DNA of 64,000 nucleotides from positions 186,001 through 250,000 of the forward strand of contig NZ_JBFRYC010000003.1 in the NCBI RefSeq assembly GCF_040892615.1, in the 5' to 3' direction. This DNA is from Thioclava arctica. Its GTDB lineage: Bacteria > Pseudomonadota > Alphaproteobacteria > Rhodobacterales > Rhodobacteraceae. The notes below the pieces were generated by a model. That model searched no databases. It was not told the DNA's origin and saw only the letters and a list, made by a program, of their open reading frames with translations. The position numbers and the translations under genes were made by a program. This document shows, piece after piece, positions 16,712 to 25,850 of this stretch; position 1 is the stretch's first letter; each line of letters starts with the position of its first letter.

Positions 16712-18113
16712 AATCGGCCCGTTTCCAATCGCCGAACCCAAATTGCATGAAATCGCGCGGATAGCATTCGCGCGCGGCCGCTTCGAGATCGGGCGTCCAA
16801 TACTCCGCCAGTTTCACCGCAGCCACATCGCCATCCGTGGGGTCGAATTCAGGCGCATTCTCAATCCCCACGCTTTGTGCGAGATAGGCCAGATCCAGAG
16901 CCATTCGGTCTTCGCGCACCAAGAGATCGGGCAGCGCGAACTGCGCCAAACCCTGTAGTAGCGCTGATTGCGTCGCCCAAAGTGCATTCACGGGCAAGCT
17001 TGTCTGATTGGCGATATTGGCCTTGAGCCAGCCAAGGAACCCGATCAGCGCTTCGCCGTGGCGACCTGCCTCTAGCGTCTGACCTTCATCCGGGATCGCC
17101 AGCTTGTAGCTTTTGCGCAAAACCGCGCGGGTTTCGAACATGGAGTCCCATTCCAGCACGGCGGCAAAGGCCAGATGCGCGCGCATCAACGGATGGCGCA
17201 GCACGGTGAAACTGCGATGGCCACTATGGCGCCGCTTCCATTGGCGCAGCGTCTTTTGTGAGAAACCCTCTTCCAAGCCGCCGATCTTGCCCATCCAAGC
17301 CCGGATCGACGCATCCAACGCCGGGCGCATCGGCATATACAAAAGCCCAGCCTCTTTGCAGGCGATGAAACCGGGCACACCGGGGCCGCGACGGGGTTCG
17401 AAATTCGGGGTGCGCGACAGGTTGAACCGATCGAGCCGCGCCAGCGACGCTTCCATGCCCGGAAAATTCGAGACCTTCGCCTCAAGCGGTTCCGGGTTTT
17501 GCACTTTCAATGAATCGGGCATCGCCGAAAGCCGCGCCTCGACGCCCAACCACTCCGCCAAGCCGTTGATAATTTCGACGGATTGCGCGTCTTCATAGTC
17601 GATATAGAACGCGGTCTGACCGGATTTTTGCAGTGCATTCATCAGCTGGATCTGAAAGCTTTGCAACTGCTCGAGATGCTCTTCAAACTCGGCAGCCTCA
17701 AAGCGCGCCTTGCCCGGTTTGCGGTGCTTGGCATCGCCCAGCTTCCATTGCCCCGTCGCCTTGGCAATCTTGAGGCTGACATAGCTTTCGATAGGGTTTC
17801 GCGTCAGCACCACCTTGGCGCATTTCGGATCGTCCAGAAATTTTGAGAGCATGCGCGGATCATGGTCATGGAAATAGCGACAGCCGTTCAACCCGTCTCC
17901 TTGTTTGATGGCTTTCCACAACACCATCGGGTCGGAATCGCGCAGGGTTTGGGTGACGCCCAGTAGATCCTTGCGATTGGGATAGCCGATCAGCACCGGG
18001 TTAAACGCCTCGCCATGGCAGGTCACGCCCGGCAGCGCATTCAGCGCGGCCTCTAGCAAATTAGAGCCGGTGCGCATCTCCGCAAAGATCACGAATGTTT
18101 CGAATTTTGCCAT
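16710..18113 (-). CDS. NodH-like sulfotransferase
   Basis: A 467-residue protein whose N-terminal half is a PAPS-dependent sulfotransferase: the 5'-phosphosulfate loop is AEMRTGSNLLE (11-21), GEAFNP follows at about 36, and the 3'-phosphate motif is LTRNPIESYVSLKIA. It resembles Rhodobacterales proteins annotated as NodH-like. The C-terminal half (from about 290) contains QWKRRHSGHRSFTVLRHP and may be a second domain or part of acceptor recognition. Likely role: sulfation of a surface glycan or glycolipid. It lies 4 bp downstream of the GT14-like gene and probably shares its transcript. Confidence 0.8.
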   Translation of the reverse strand: MAKFETFVIFAEMRTGSNLLEAALNALPGVTCHGEAFNPVLIGYPNRKDLLGVTQTLRDSDPMVLWKAIKQGDGLNGCRYFHDHDPRMLSKFLDDPKCAKVVLTRNPIESYVSLKIAKATGQWKLGDAKHRKPGKARFEAAEFEEHLEQLQSFQIQLMNALQKSGQTAFYIDYEDAQSVEIINGLAEWLGVEARLSAMPDSLKVQNPEPLEAKVSNFPGMEASLARLDRFNLSRTPNFEPRRGPGVPGFIACKEAGLLYMPMRPALDASIRAWMGKIGGLEEGFSQKTLRQWKRRHSGHRSFTVLRHPLMRAHLAFAAVLEWDSMFETRAVLRKSYKLAIPDEGQTLEAGRHGEALIGFLGWLKANIANQTSLPVNALWATQSALLQGLAQFALPDLLVREDRMALDLAYLAQSVGIENAPEFDPTDGDVAAVKLAEYWTPDLEAAARECYPRDFMQFGFGDWKRAD

Positions 18114-18117
18114 GGGC

Positions 18118-19815
18118 TCACTTCACCAGATAGGGGCGGCCGCGCCGCGTCGCGGTTTGGCGCGCGCCCTCATCCAAGGGGAAATCGCCCATCACCAGCG
18201 GCTGCATCCCCTGATTTTTGAGGTTTTGCAGGAACTGCCCGAAGCCAGCGAGATCCACCATCTGAGGCGCTTCGGTCAGGCGACGGGTGCTGCGGGGCGA
18301 AATCTCATCGATGATGGTTTGCAACGGCTCCATCGGGTTTTCGATGAATTCCGCGATCGACCAGATCCGCACCCGCGCCTTCACATACATCGAACGCAGA
18401 ATTTCCAGATGATCCAGTTCACGTTTTTGCAGTCGCGCAGCCTCGCGCCGGATGGTTGCAAAATTTTCGTTCATCCGCGACAGCGGCAGCGCCCAGGCGC
18501 CGCTAATCACCGAGATCTGCGCGTTCGGGTCGGTCGCAGTGAACCAGTTATTGTCTTGGTTGTCGCGTGGGCTAGACATGAAACACTGCCGCTCGCCGCG
18601 CGAATTCCAGATCACATTCGTCAAGAAAGCCCGCGCATTATAGTCGCGCAACACCGCGCTATCGGTCAGGCAGCCGTTGAACATCTCTTCGCCACCTGCA
18701 AACTCCGCACGCTCTGGCGCGAACAGATGGCCATGTACCCGCGCCCCGACATATTTCGCCAGCCAACCGTCAAAATTTTCAAACAGGTCAGAAAAGCCGT
18801 GAAAGATCGAATAGGGCGCCGAGGTCTTGCCGTTTTCGTGGTCCTTCTTGGGAAAGCGGCTTTGCATATACAAGCCGGGCCGCCCTTTGGTGCGCCGCTC
18901 AATCGATTTTGAGAACAGCCGGTCAATCTTGGCCGGGTTGGGTTCGGCCATCACCGAACTACCATTTCCGGGCGCAAGGAAGGTGGAATACAGCCGCTCT
19001 GCCTTGGGCCATATCTTGCGTGCGACGAAGCAATCCGAGCGGCGCAGAAGCTGCAAGTGGTCGTCGTAGAAAATATGCGGTTTGCCCTGAAAGTCGAACT
19101 TGGTCAGCGTCAAAGAGCGGCTCTCTACCGAGGTCGCATAGAGCCGAGTCAGTGTCTGAAAATAGCTTTCATCGGGGATCCAGACGCGTTTGAAATAGCG
19201 GTCATACAGATCCCGATCCGGGTCTTGCAAAATCGCGCTCAGCGTTTGGCGCGTCAGGCACCACCATTGGCTGCCCAGATGCGGCACCAACCCATGCGGA
19301 ATCCGGCGCTTGAATCCGACGCGGCGTTGAAACTCGACATAGCGATCAAACAATCGACGCTGTTTCTTCCACGAGAAAGGAAAGCGCAGGGTGAACCGCT
19401 CGATATCGATGCCACCGACGGTCCAACCGACCTCGGTCGTGGTCACGCTTTCGATGAAATCGGTATAGGGGCGCGCGGCAAGATAATCAGTTAATTCGCT
19501 GAGCGGGCGCAAGGGCAGACACGAACCAGACGCCAGATAAACGTGGCGCACCTCGCGGTGGCGATCCAGCATCTGCTCGGCTGCGGATTGGGCGGCGGCC
19601 ACCAAGGACCAGGTGCCCCATTCGCATTTATAGCGGCGCGAGAACGAGACGTCTTCAAGATCGGCAAGGCTGCGCCCTAGCGCAGAGTAGTCATGTTCAC
19701 TCACGCGCGCATCGACATGAATCACCACCGGCGCACCACTGGTTGCCCAATAGCGCGCGACCTGGGCTGCACGATCCAGCGCCGTGTGACACATCATGAT
19801 GAAACCGACAGTCAC
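18118..19815 (-). CDS. GT14/core-2-like glycosyltransferase with C-terminal DUF5928-type region
   Basis: A 565-residue protein. Residues 1-250 resemble the core-2/I-branching (GT14) beta-GlcNAc transferase fold: FIMMCHTALDRAAQVARY, VVIHVDARVSEHDY, CEWGTWSLVAAAQSA, VYLASGSCLPLRP and WIPDESYFQTL. Residues from about 300 onward (FHGFSDLFENFDGWLAKYVG, NSRGERQCFMSSPRDNQDNNW) form a second region seen fused to this domain in relatives, of unknown role. No signal peptide; cytoplasmic. It sits between a sulfotransferase and two GT2-like genes, so it likely helps build one surface glycan. Confidence 0.75.
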   Translation of the reverse strand: MTVGFIMMCHTALDRAAQVARYWATSGAPVVIHVDARVSEHDYSALGRSLADLEDVSFSRRYKCEWGTWSLVAAAQSAAEQMLDRHREVRHVYLASGSCLPLRPLSELTDYLAARPYTDFIESVTTTEVGWTVGGIDIERFTLRFPFSWKKQRRLFDRYVEFQRRVGFKRRIPHGLVPHLGSQWWCLTRQTLSAILQDPDRDLYDRYFKRVWIPDESYFQTLTRLYATSVESRSLTLTKFDFQGKPHIFYDDHLQLLRRSDCFVARKIWPKAERLYSTFLAPGNGSSVMAEPNPAKIDRLFSKSIERRTKGRPGLYMQSRFPKKDHENGKTSAPYSIFHGFSDLFENFDGWLAKYVGARVHGHLFAPERAEFAGGEEMFNGCLTDSAVLRDYNARAFLTNVIWNSRGERQCFMSSPRDNQDNNWFTATDPNAQISVISGAWALPLSRMNENFATIRREAARLQKRELDHLEILRSMYVKARVRIWSIAEFIENPMEPLQTIIDEISPRSTRRLTEAPQMVDLAGFGQFLQNLKNQGMQPLVMGDFPLDEGARQTATRRGRPYLVK

Positions 19816-19827
19816 CTGCCCTGACCC

Positions 19828-20859
19828 CTATGCCCAATTGCCCTTTGACATCAGCCCGAGAATTTCGAGCTGCCGCCAGTTGATATACTTTTCGGACCAT
19901 TTGCACCACAAATCAGGCTGTTTGCCGACGGTCTGCGCATAGGCGCGATATTCCCGTGATCCGGCGTAATGCTGAGCGCGATCCAACTCTTCCTCGACTT
20001 TCGCAGCGAGGGGCGACAGGAACTTGGCGTGCATCAAGCAGCCCGAAACCATTTCGCCGCCGCCCGTGTCATAGGTATGATTCAGCCCGCGCGGCAGCAG
20101 CATATGGGTCGAGGAGGTGTAGACGAAGCCGCGCTGCCATTTCACAAGCGGAATCTTGTTCAAGGACGGTGCCGCCAATGGGTCATCAGCAAAGAACATC
20201 CGCGTGCGTGGCCCACCCTGAATCCACAGATTGTGCATCTTTTGGTTGCGCGAAATCATGTAGTTCCCGGCATCGAACCAGCAGGCATGTTCGAACGGGT
20301 TTTGCCCCTCGACATAAGGCACCGCGTCAATCGGCCCCTTGGGATACATATCCAGCAACATCGCCGGAAAGGACCGGATGTCGTAGGTATCAAGCCAATC
20401 GGTCAAGGCATTGATCGGACGGGTATCGCTGAAGGGGTAGACGAAGAACTCGTCAGGATCGATCGTTAGCGTCCAATGCCCGGTGCCATATTTGCGCAGC
20501 AGCCAGTTGAGCCAATCCATCCCGAAATTGGCTACTTTATATGAGGCATTGGTGACCCAGACCGAACAATCCTCTTGATCGGCCAAATAATCGCGTGATC
20601 CGTCATCCGAACCGTTATCGACAAACAGGAAATGACGGATGCCCATGTTGCGATAATAGCGCAGGAAATAGGGCAGGCGAACGCGCTCGTTGCGCAGGGT
20701 TGCGAAGACAAGAATATCATCGCCACCGATCTGCCCGGTGCGATCGGCGACCACCGCCATCTCACGCCTTTTGCGAAAGGCACGTATCTGGCGGATCCTG
20801 CGCATTCGACGCAGTTTGATCAGCTCCCTCGATCTCAAAACCCGTTCCTTCTGCCGCAC
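19828..20859 (-). CDS. GT2-like glycosyltransferase (Glyco_tranf_2_4 type), copy 1
   Basis: A 343-residue protein with a basic N-terminus (RSRELIKLRRMRRIRQ), then a GT-A-like core: GGDDILVFATLRNERVRLP, YYRNMGIRHFLFVDNGSDDG, and the metal-binding acidic motif LTIDPDEFFVYP. The body matches the Glyco_tranf_2_4 group. The next gene upstream (21015-22034) is a paralogue with the same layout, including the conserved GMDWLNWLL and RGGPR-like segments. Donor and acceptor unknown. Glycan-cluster gene, read leftward toward the GT14-like gene with 12 bp between. Confidence 0.82.
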   Translation of the reverse strand: MRQKERVLRSRELIKLRRMRRIRQIRAFRKRREMAVVADRTGQIGGDDILVFATLRNERVRLPYFLRYYRNMGIRHFLFVDNGSDDGSRDYLADQEDCSVWVTNASYKVANFGMDWLNWLLRKYGTGHWTLTIDPDEFFVYPFSDTRPINALTDWLDTYDIRSFPAMLLDMYPKGPIDAVPYVEGQNPFEHACWFDAGNYMISRNQKMHNLWIQGGPRTRMFFADDPLAAPSLNKIPLVKWQRGFVYTSSTHMLLPRGLNHTYDTGGGEMVSGCLMHAKFLSPLAAKVEEELDRAQHYAGSREYRAYAQTVGKQPDLWCKWSEKYINWRQLEILGLMSKGNWA

Positions 20860-21014
20860 TTACGTCTTTTCGCCGAAATTGGTTTCCGGTCTATTAATTG
20901 TTTCCCGTTTGGCACCTTGGCGGCGTTTGCGGCGGGATGCAAATACGCGTGGGCGAAACAGAAAATCACCCCAAGAATACGCAGAACGTCCGCTTGCGTA
21001 AACTGTCCCCTGCG

Positions 21015-22034
21015 TCAGGTCCAGTCGCCGGCGCGCATCAAGCCGTGGGCAATCAAACTCTCGGGCCCGCGATAGCGCGCAGAGTGTTCGCAAGACAGAT
21101 CAGGATCGTCGCTGATACGATCATAATAGGCATTATAACGGTCGCGATGGGTGAAATGTTCGCCCCGCGCCTTTTCCTCACGCGCACGTTGCAACGCACC
21201 ATCCAGAAATTTGGAATGCAGCAAGACCCCGCTGGGCAAACCGCTGCGCAGATCAAACCCACCATTGAGGTGGCGCGGCAGCGCCACATGGGTCGAGCTG
21301 ACATAGGCATAGCGCCAATCCCACTTGATCAAAGGCACCTTGTGCAAATGGGGGGCGCGTTCGGGGTGTTTGGCGAAAAACACCCGTTTGCGCGGCCCAC
21401 CCCGGATCGAGATATTTCCAAATCGGGGCTGATATTCCCAAGAGTAGCCCTGCGTATCAAACAGCGGTAGCGCTTTGGTCGGATCATCGCCAGGCGCTGA
21501 GTGGGCGCTGGAAAGTGGCCCCTCAGGATACATATCCAACATCATCGCGGCCATCGCAGATGCGCCACGCGCCTCTAACCAACCGGTCAGCGCGGGCAGG
21601 GCGCGGGTGTCACAACCGGGATAGACGAGCAGTTCATCGGCATCGACGGTGAGGCACCAATGACGCCGCCCATAGCGCATCAGCAGCCAGTTCATCCAAT
21701 CCATCCCAAAGCGCGCCTCGCGATAGCTGCGTTGCGTGCTCCACACCGAGACATCGGGCTGAGCGCGCAATATCTCGGCGCTCTCATCGGTGCTGTCATT
21801 CAGGACGATCAGGAAATGACGCACACCCAGTTGGCGATAATGCTGCAGGAAATAGGGTAGACGCCGGGCCTCATTGCGCATGCTGGCAAATAACAGGATA
21901 TCGCCGCGTCCGATCTGGGCCGTTTGATTGTGTTGCACCTGCAAAGCGTGGCGGCTTCGCAAAGCACGCCACAGCAATTGCCGCCGTTTCAGGCGCAGCA
22001 GATACGCGGCGCGCCAAGCTGATTGAACGCTCAT
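21015..22034 (-). CDS. GT2-like glycosyltransferase (Glyco_tranf_2_4 type), copy 2
   Basis: Paralogue of the gene at 19828-20859: basic N-terminus, GRGDILLFASMRNEARRLP, HYRQLGVRHFLIVLNDSTDE, GMDWMNWLLMRYG and the acidic motif LTVDADELLVYP. About 339 residues from ATG 22034, which lies after the galE stop; an ATG at 22064 would overlap galE by 11 nt. In place of the DPDEFF of copy 1 it has DADELL. Probably transfers a second sugar in the same glycan. Transcribed leftward from galE. Confidence 0.8.
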   Translation of the reverse strand: MSVQSAWRAAYLLRLKRRQLLWRALRSRHALQVQHNQTAQIGRGDILLFASMRNEARRLPYFLQHYRQLGVRHFLIVLNDSTDESAEILRAQPDVSVWSTQRSYREARFGMDWMNWLLMRYGRRHWCLTVDADELLVYPGCDTRALPALTGWLEARGASAMAAMMLDMYPEGPLSSAHSAPGDDPTKALPLFDTQGYSWEYQPRFGNISIRGGPRKRVFFAKHPERAPHLHKVPLIKWDWRYAYVSSTHVALPRHLNGGFDLRSGLPSGVLLHSKFLDGALQRAREEKARGEHFTHRDRYNAYYDRISDDPDLSCEHSARYRGPESLIAHGLMRAGDWT

Positions 22035-22053
22035 ACCAGACCCTTTCAGAGGG

Positions 22054-23040
22054 TCAGTATTCATACTCTGGCGCTTGATGCCAGCGCCACGCATCTGCAA
22101 TCATTGTTGCCATATCAGAGCGTTGCGGGGCCCAGCCCAAATCTGACAAGGCACGGCGCGAACCTGATACCAAGCAAGCAGCGTCTCCGGCACGGCGCTC
22201 ACCCTCGATGATGGGCACATCGCGATTGGTCACCGCGCGCGAGGCATCTATCACTTCGCGCACGGAAAACCCTTTGCCAGAGCCAAGACAGAAAACGGCA
22301 TTGCCCTTGTCGTGCTCAAGCCAGCGCAGACCCAGAACATGCGCGTCCACAAGATCAGAGACATGAACATAATCGCGCACGCAGGTGCCATCGGGCGTCG
22401 GATAATCCGAGCCAAACACCGTCAGCGCGGGGCGTTTTCCATCAATCGCATCCAGCATCAGCGGGATCAGATGGGTCTCGGGCACGTGCTGTTCGCCGAC
22501 CTCGCCATCGGGATCAGCGCCCGCCACGTTGAAATAGCGAAAGATCACCGAGTTGAGCCCATGACTCGCCCCGAAGTCGCGCAGCATATCTTCGATCGCG
22601 CGTTTCGAGCCGCCATAGGCGTTGATTGGGCGCTGGGGCGTGTCTTCATCCAGCACCACACCGTCCTGATCGCCATAAGTCGCGCATGTCGATGAAAATA
22701 CAAAGTTTTTGCATTCACTGGCAATTGCCGCTTCAATCAGATTAAGCGCGTTATTGACGTTTTGAGACCAGTATTTCGCCGGGTTCGACATCGACTCGCC
22801 CACAAGGCTGAGCGCAGCGAAATGCATTACGGCAATGGGTTTATATTGCGCGAATACCGCATCAAGGCGCGCGCGATCTGCCAGATCGCCCTCTTCAAGC
22901 GGGCCGTATTTGACCGCCTGTTTCCAGCCGGTCGAAAGGTTGTCAAAACACACAGGAACATAGCCTGCCTTGCTAAGGGCCTTGCAGGCATGCGCACCAA
23001 TATAGCCCGCACCCCCGGTGACCAAAACATAAGCCGCCAT
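22054..23040 (-). CDS. galE: UDP-glucose 4-epimerase
   Basis: Interconverts UDP-glucose and UDP-galactose. It has 328 residues, with the NAD Rossmann motif GGAGYIGAHACKAL (8-21), catalytic YGGSKRA, FSSTCATYGDQ and the GalE signature FRYFNVAGADPDGEVGE. It follows galU (2-bp gap) and precedes the glycosyltransferase, so it supplies UDP-Gal (or a related sugar) to the glycan cluster. Length is normal for the family. Confidence 0.95.
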   Translation of the reverse strand: MAAYVLVTGGAGYIGAHACKALSKAGYVPVCFDNLSTGWKQAVKYGPLEEGDLADRARLDAVFAQYKPIAVMHFAALSLVGESMSNPAKYWSQNVNNALNLIEAAIASECKNFVFSSTCATYGDQDGVVLDEDTPQRPINAYGGSKRAIEDMLRDFGASHGLNSVIFRYFNVAGADPDGEVGEQHVPETHLIPLMLDAIDGKRPALTVFGSDYPTPDGTCVRDYVHVSDLVDAHVLGLRWLEHDKGNAVFCLGSGKGFSVREVIDASRAVTNRDVPIIEGERRAGDAACLVSGSRRALSDLGWAPQRSDMATMIADAWRWHQAPEYEY

Positions 23041-23042
23041 TG

Positions 23043-23936
23043 TTACTCGGCCGCCGCGCGCATCGACATGATATCGGTCAGGTATTCCGAAAATTCGTCC
23101 CTAAGATCCGGACGTTGCAGACCAAAGGCCACCGTCGCCTGCAGAAATCCAGCCTTGGTCCCGCAGTCATAGCGCTGGCCGCGGAAGCGATAGCCATAGA
23201 CCGGGTTGCCATCGGAAATTTCCTGAGCAATCGCATCGGTCAACTGGATTTCACCACCAGCGCCAGATTTCAGCGTGTTCAGGTTCTGCATGATCTTCGG
23301 CGTCAGGATATAGCGCCCGATCACTGCTAGGTTTGAGGGCGCATCTTCTGGGGCGGGCTTTTCGACCATCCCCTTGACCTTGACAGTTGCGCCATCTTCG
23401 CTTTCGCAATCCAGCACGCCGTAAGACGAGGTTTTCTCTTTGGGCACTTCCATCGCGGCAACGATATTGCCCCCGGTTTCGTCGTAAGCCTCCATCATCT
23501 GCTGAAGACAGGGCTTTTCCGAGGCAATCACGTCATCCGTCAAGATCACGGCGAAGGGTTCGTTATGCACAAGACGACGCGCGCACCAAACCGCGTGACC
23601 CAGACCCAGCGGCTTGTTCTGGCGCACATAGGCGATGGCGCCGGATTCCATATTCGTGGCCTTCAGCTCTTGCAGCAAGTCATCTTTGTTTTTCTCGCGA
23701 AGGGCCGCTTCCAACTCGGGTGCGTCATCGAAATAGTCTTCGAGCGCAGATTTCCCCCGCGACGTCACAAAGATGAACTCCCTGATGCCTGCCGCGCGCG
23801 CCTCATCAATCGCGTATTGAATGAGGGGGCGGTCCACCAGCGTCAAAATCTCTTTCGGGATAGATTTGGTCGCGGGAAGGAAGCGGGTTCCAAGGCCGGC
23901 AACCGGAAAAATCGCCTTTGTAACCTTGCTTTTCAT
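23043..23936 (-). CDS. galU: UTP-glucose-1-phosphate uridylyltransferase
   Basis: Makes UDP-glucose from glucose 1-phosphate. The 297-residue protein opens with AIFPVAGLGTRFLPATKSIP (nucleotide-binding signature) and has LVDRPLIQYAIDEA, GLGHAVWCA, VILTDDVI and VEKPAPEDAPSNLAVIGRY. First gene of the galU-galE-GT block; the 189-bp gap upstream toward kdsB must carry its promoter, though no strong -35/-10 pair stood out. Confidence 0.96.
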   Translation of the reverse strand: MKSKVTKAIFPVAGLGTRFLPATKSIPKEILTLVDRPLIQYAIDEARAAGIREFIFVTSRGKSALEDYFDDAPELEAALREKNKDDLLQELKATNMESGAIAYVRQNKPLGLGHAVWCARRLVHNEPFAVILTDDVIASEKPCLQQMMEAYDETGGNIVAAMEVPKEKTSSYGVLDCESEDGATVKVKGMVEKPAPEDAPSNLAVIGRYILTPKIMQNLNTLKSGAGGEIQLTDAIAQEISDGNPVYGYRFRGQRYDCGTKAGFLQATVAFGLQRPDLRDEFSEYLTDIMSMRAAAE

Positions 23937-24125
23937 TGGGCACCTATCGGTTCGTTTTCATTGCGCTATCAAAATTTGCGGTATCGTGACCGAAAATATG
24001 ACTAGGAACAAGATGGCAGAGTGCTGCAGCGCAGCGCGCTCGCTGTTTATCGCCTATAGCTGCAATATATGCGTGCGTTGCCGGGATCTTGGGAATGCTT
24101 CGTGAGCCTTGCGCCTGTGCCGCCC

Positions 24126-24926
24126 TCAGGGCAGCTGCATTTCGGCCATCATCGCCTCGAGACGCGCCACATCCGAGGGGTTGTTCAGCTCCCAGAATTG
24201 CCGACCGCGCGCTTCAACCTCGACACATAGAACCGCGCGCCCATTTTCGAGGAAGCGCAATTGTTCAAGCCCTTCAAGCCCTTCCAGCGGGCCGATTGGC
24301 CAATCTGGATATTGTGCCAGAATGTCGGGGCGGTAGGCATAGACACCGACGTGATGAAACACCGGCGTTGGATCGTTAGGCAAGTAGCTTTCGGAAGTGA
24401 AAGGGATCACTTCTTTCGAAAAATAAAGCCCGCGATTGCCTGCACCAAAAACCGCCGTCGTGCCGCCGACGCGGCCCTGATGGCGATCTTCGCGCAGACT
24501 GGCCAGCATCTCTCCTTCGCAGCGCAGCACCGGGGTCGCCAATTCGGCCCAGTCATTGGCCCGCAACCCGGCGACCAGATCTTCGATGAACCAAGCCGGG
24601 GTGAGCGGTGCATCGCCCTGCAGATTGACCACGATCTCGTAGGCATCGCCCAAGGCCGCGGCAGCCTCGGCGCAGCGCTCGGTGCCATTGCGACAGCTTT
24701 CCGAGGTCATTACCACCTCGGCCCCGAACGCCTCTGCCGCGTCGCGAATACGCGGGTCGTCGGTGGCCACAACCACACGATCCACACCCGAGACCGCTAT
24801 CGCGGCCTCCCAACTGCGCTGAATGAGGGTCTTGGAAACGCCCGTCGCGCCAGTCAGTTCGACCAGCGGTTTACCAGGATAGCGGCTTGACGCGTAGCGC
24901 GCCGGAATGACGATGAGAACGGACAT
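24126..24926 (-). CDS. kdsB: 3-deoxy-manno-octulosonate cytidylyltransferase (CMP-Kdo synthetase)
   Basis: Activates Kdo as CMP-Kdo for LPS inner core or capsule linker synthesis. It has 266 residues and starts VLIVIPARYASSRYPGKPL, with NLQGDAPL and HHVGVYAYRPD motifs. The start codon overlaps the cysQ stop by 1 base, so it is coupled to cysQ. It is separate from kdsD (12485) but in the same neighbourhood. It contains a short tandem LEGLEGLE near the C-terminus, where the DNA carries a small direct repeat. Confidence 0.93.
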   Translation of the reverse strand: MSVLIVIPARYASSRYPGKPLVELTGATGVSKTLIQRSWEAAIAVSGVDRVVVATDDPRIRDAAEAFGAEVVMTSESCRNGTERCAEAAAALGDAYEIVVNLQGDAPLTPAWFIEDLVAGLRANDWAELATPVLRCEGEMLASLREDRHQGRVGGTTAVFGAGNRGLYFSKEVIPFTSESYLPNDPTPVFHHVGVYAYRPDILAQYPDWPIGPLEGLEGLEQLRFLENGRAVLCVEVEARGRQFWELNNPSDVARLEAMMAEMQLP

Positions 24927-25723
24927 TATTTCACCAACAAAACGCCGGGAGCATAGGCAATGAAAAACGGGTTTTCAAAGCCCGGCTTGCCATAAGTGAA
25001 TGAGCTGTGATCGTCGAACCGGATCACTTGGCCGCCCGCACCGCGCAGCACCGCATCACCTGCTGCCGTATCCCATTCCATCGTGCGCCCAAGGCGTGGA
25101 TACAGATCGGCCTCGCCGGTCGCGACCAAGCAGAATTTCAACGACGAGCCCGCTGATTTCATATCCGCCACCACATATTGGCCGATATAATCATCCGTGG
25201 CCTGATCGCGATGCGATTTTGAGGCCACCACCATCAACGCGCGATTGTCGGGAATCGAGACCGAAATCGGCTCTTGTTTGCCCGGTGCTGCCTTGTCGAA
25301 ATTCGGCCCCGTCTCTTCGATCGAGCGGCCATCGGCAAGCGTGTAAAACAGCCGCCCCTTCGCGGGCGCATAGACCACACCGCGCAGCGGCTTGCCATCT
25401 TCGACATAGGCGATATTGACCGTGAAATCGCCACGGCGTTTGACAAATTCTTTTGTCCCATCAAGGGGATCGACGATCAGAAAGGTCGAGACGTTTTGGC
25501 TGTGCGAATCCGCCTGCTCTTCGGTGACCAGCGCGATATCGGGAAATTCCGCACGCAATCCTGCGGAAATCAGGGCGTCGGCGGCTTCATCGGCTTCCGT
25601 CACAGGAGAGTTGTCAGATTTGGATCTCACTTCGAATTCGGGCGAGTTATAGATTTCCATGATCTTGTCACCCGCTTCGAGTGCCAAGCGGCGCATCACG
25701 CGTGTCAGATGCTCGAAATCCAT
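24926..25723 (-). CDS. cysQ: 3'(2'),5'-bisphosphate nucleotidase
   Basis: Hydrolyses 3'-phosphoadenosine 5'-phosphate (PAP) to AMP and phosphate, removing the product of PAPS-dependent sulfation and sulfate reduction. It has 265 residues of the inositol monophosphatase fold, with metal-binding Glu68-Glu69 (TEEQ), DPLDGT (85-90) and MEWDTAAGDA. ATG 25723 has GGAGG at a good distance; a GTG just upstream is less likely. Coupled to kdsB. Its place in a region with a sulfotransferase is suggestive, though cysQ is also a housekeeping gene. Confidence 0.93.
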   Translation of the reverse strand: MDFEHLTRVMRRLALEAGDKIMEIYNSPEFEVRSKSDNSPVTEADEAADALISAGLRAEFPDIALVTEEQADSHSQNVSTFLIVDPLDGTKEFVKRRGDFTVNIAYVEDGKPLRGVVYAPAKGRLFYTLADGRSIEETGPNFDKAAPGKQEPISVSIPDNRALMVVASKSHRDQATDDYIGQYVVADMKSAGSSLKFCLVATGEADLYPRLGRTMEWDTAAGDAVLRGAGGQVIRFDDHSSFTYGKPGFENPFFIAYAPGVLLVK

Positions 25724-25850
25724 CACACCTCCGTTCCGGCCCTATTCTGGCCCAATTGCTATGGTTATCCACCTCCCTTATGATGCGGCAGCAAGGGAAC
25801 GGCAAGGTTTCCAGCACAAGGTGCAGCGCAGGCAGCCAGGATGACAGAGT

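Noticed and set aside
22038..22056. Short inverted repeat GACCCT/AGGGTC after galE
   Set aside because: Only 6 bp with no T tract and the next gene starts within it; not convincing as a terminator.
23937..24125. Possible structured RNA between galU and kdsB
   Set aside because: Contains AT-rich promoter-like sequence but no stable hairpin pair or terminator that would support an RNA gene.
24255..24285. Short tandem repeat in kdsB (CTTCAAGCC units)
   Set aside because: It encodes a Leu-Glu-Gly repeat inside a conserved gene and is only about 2.5 units long; not a repeat element.
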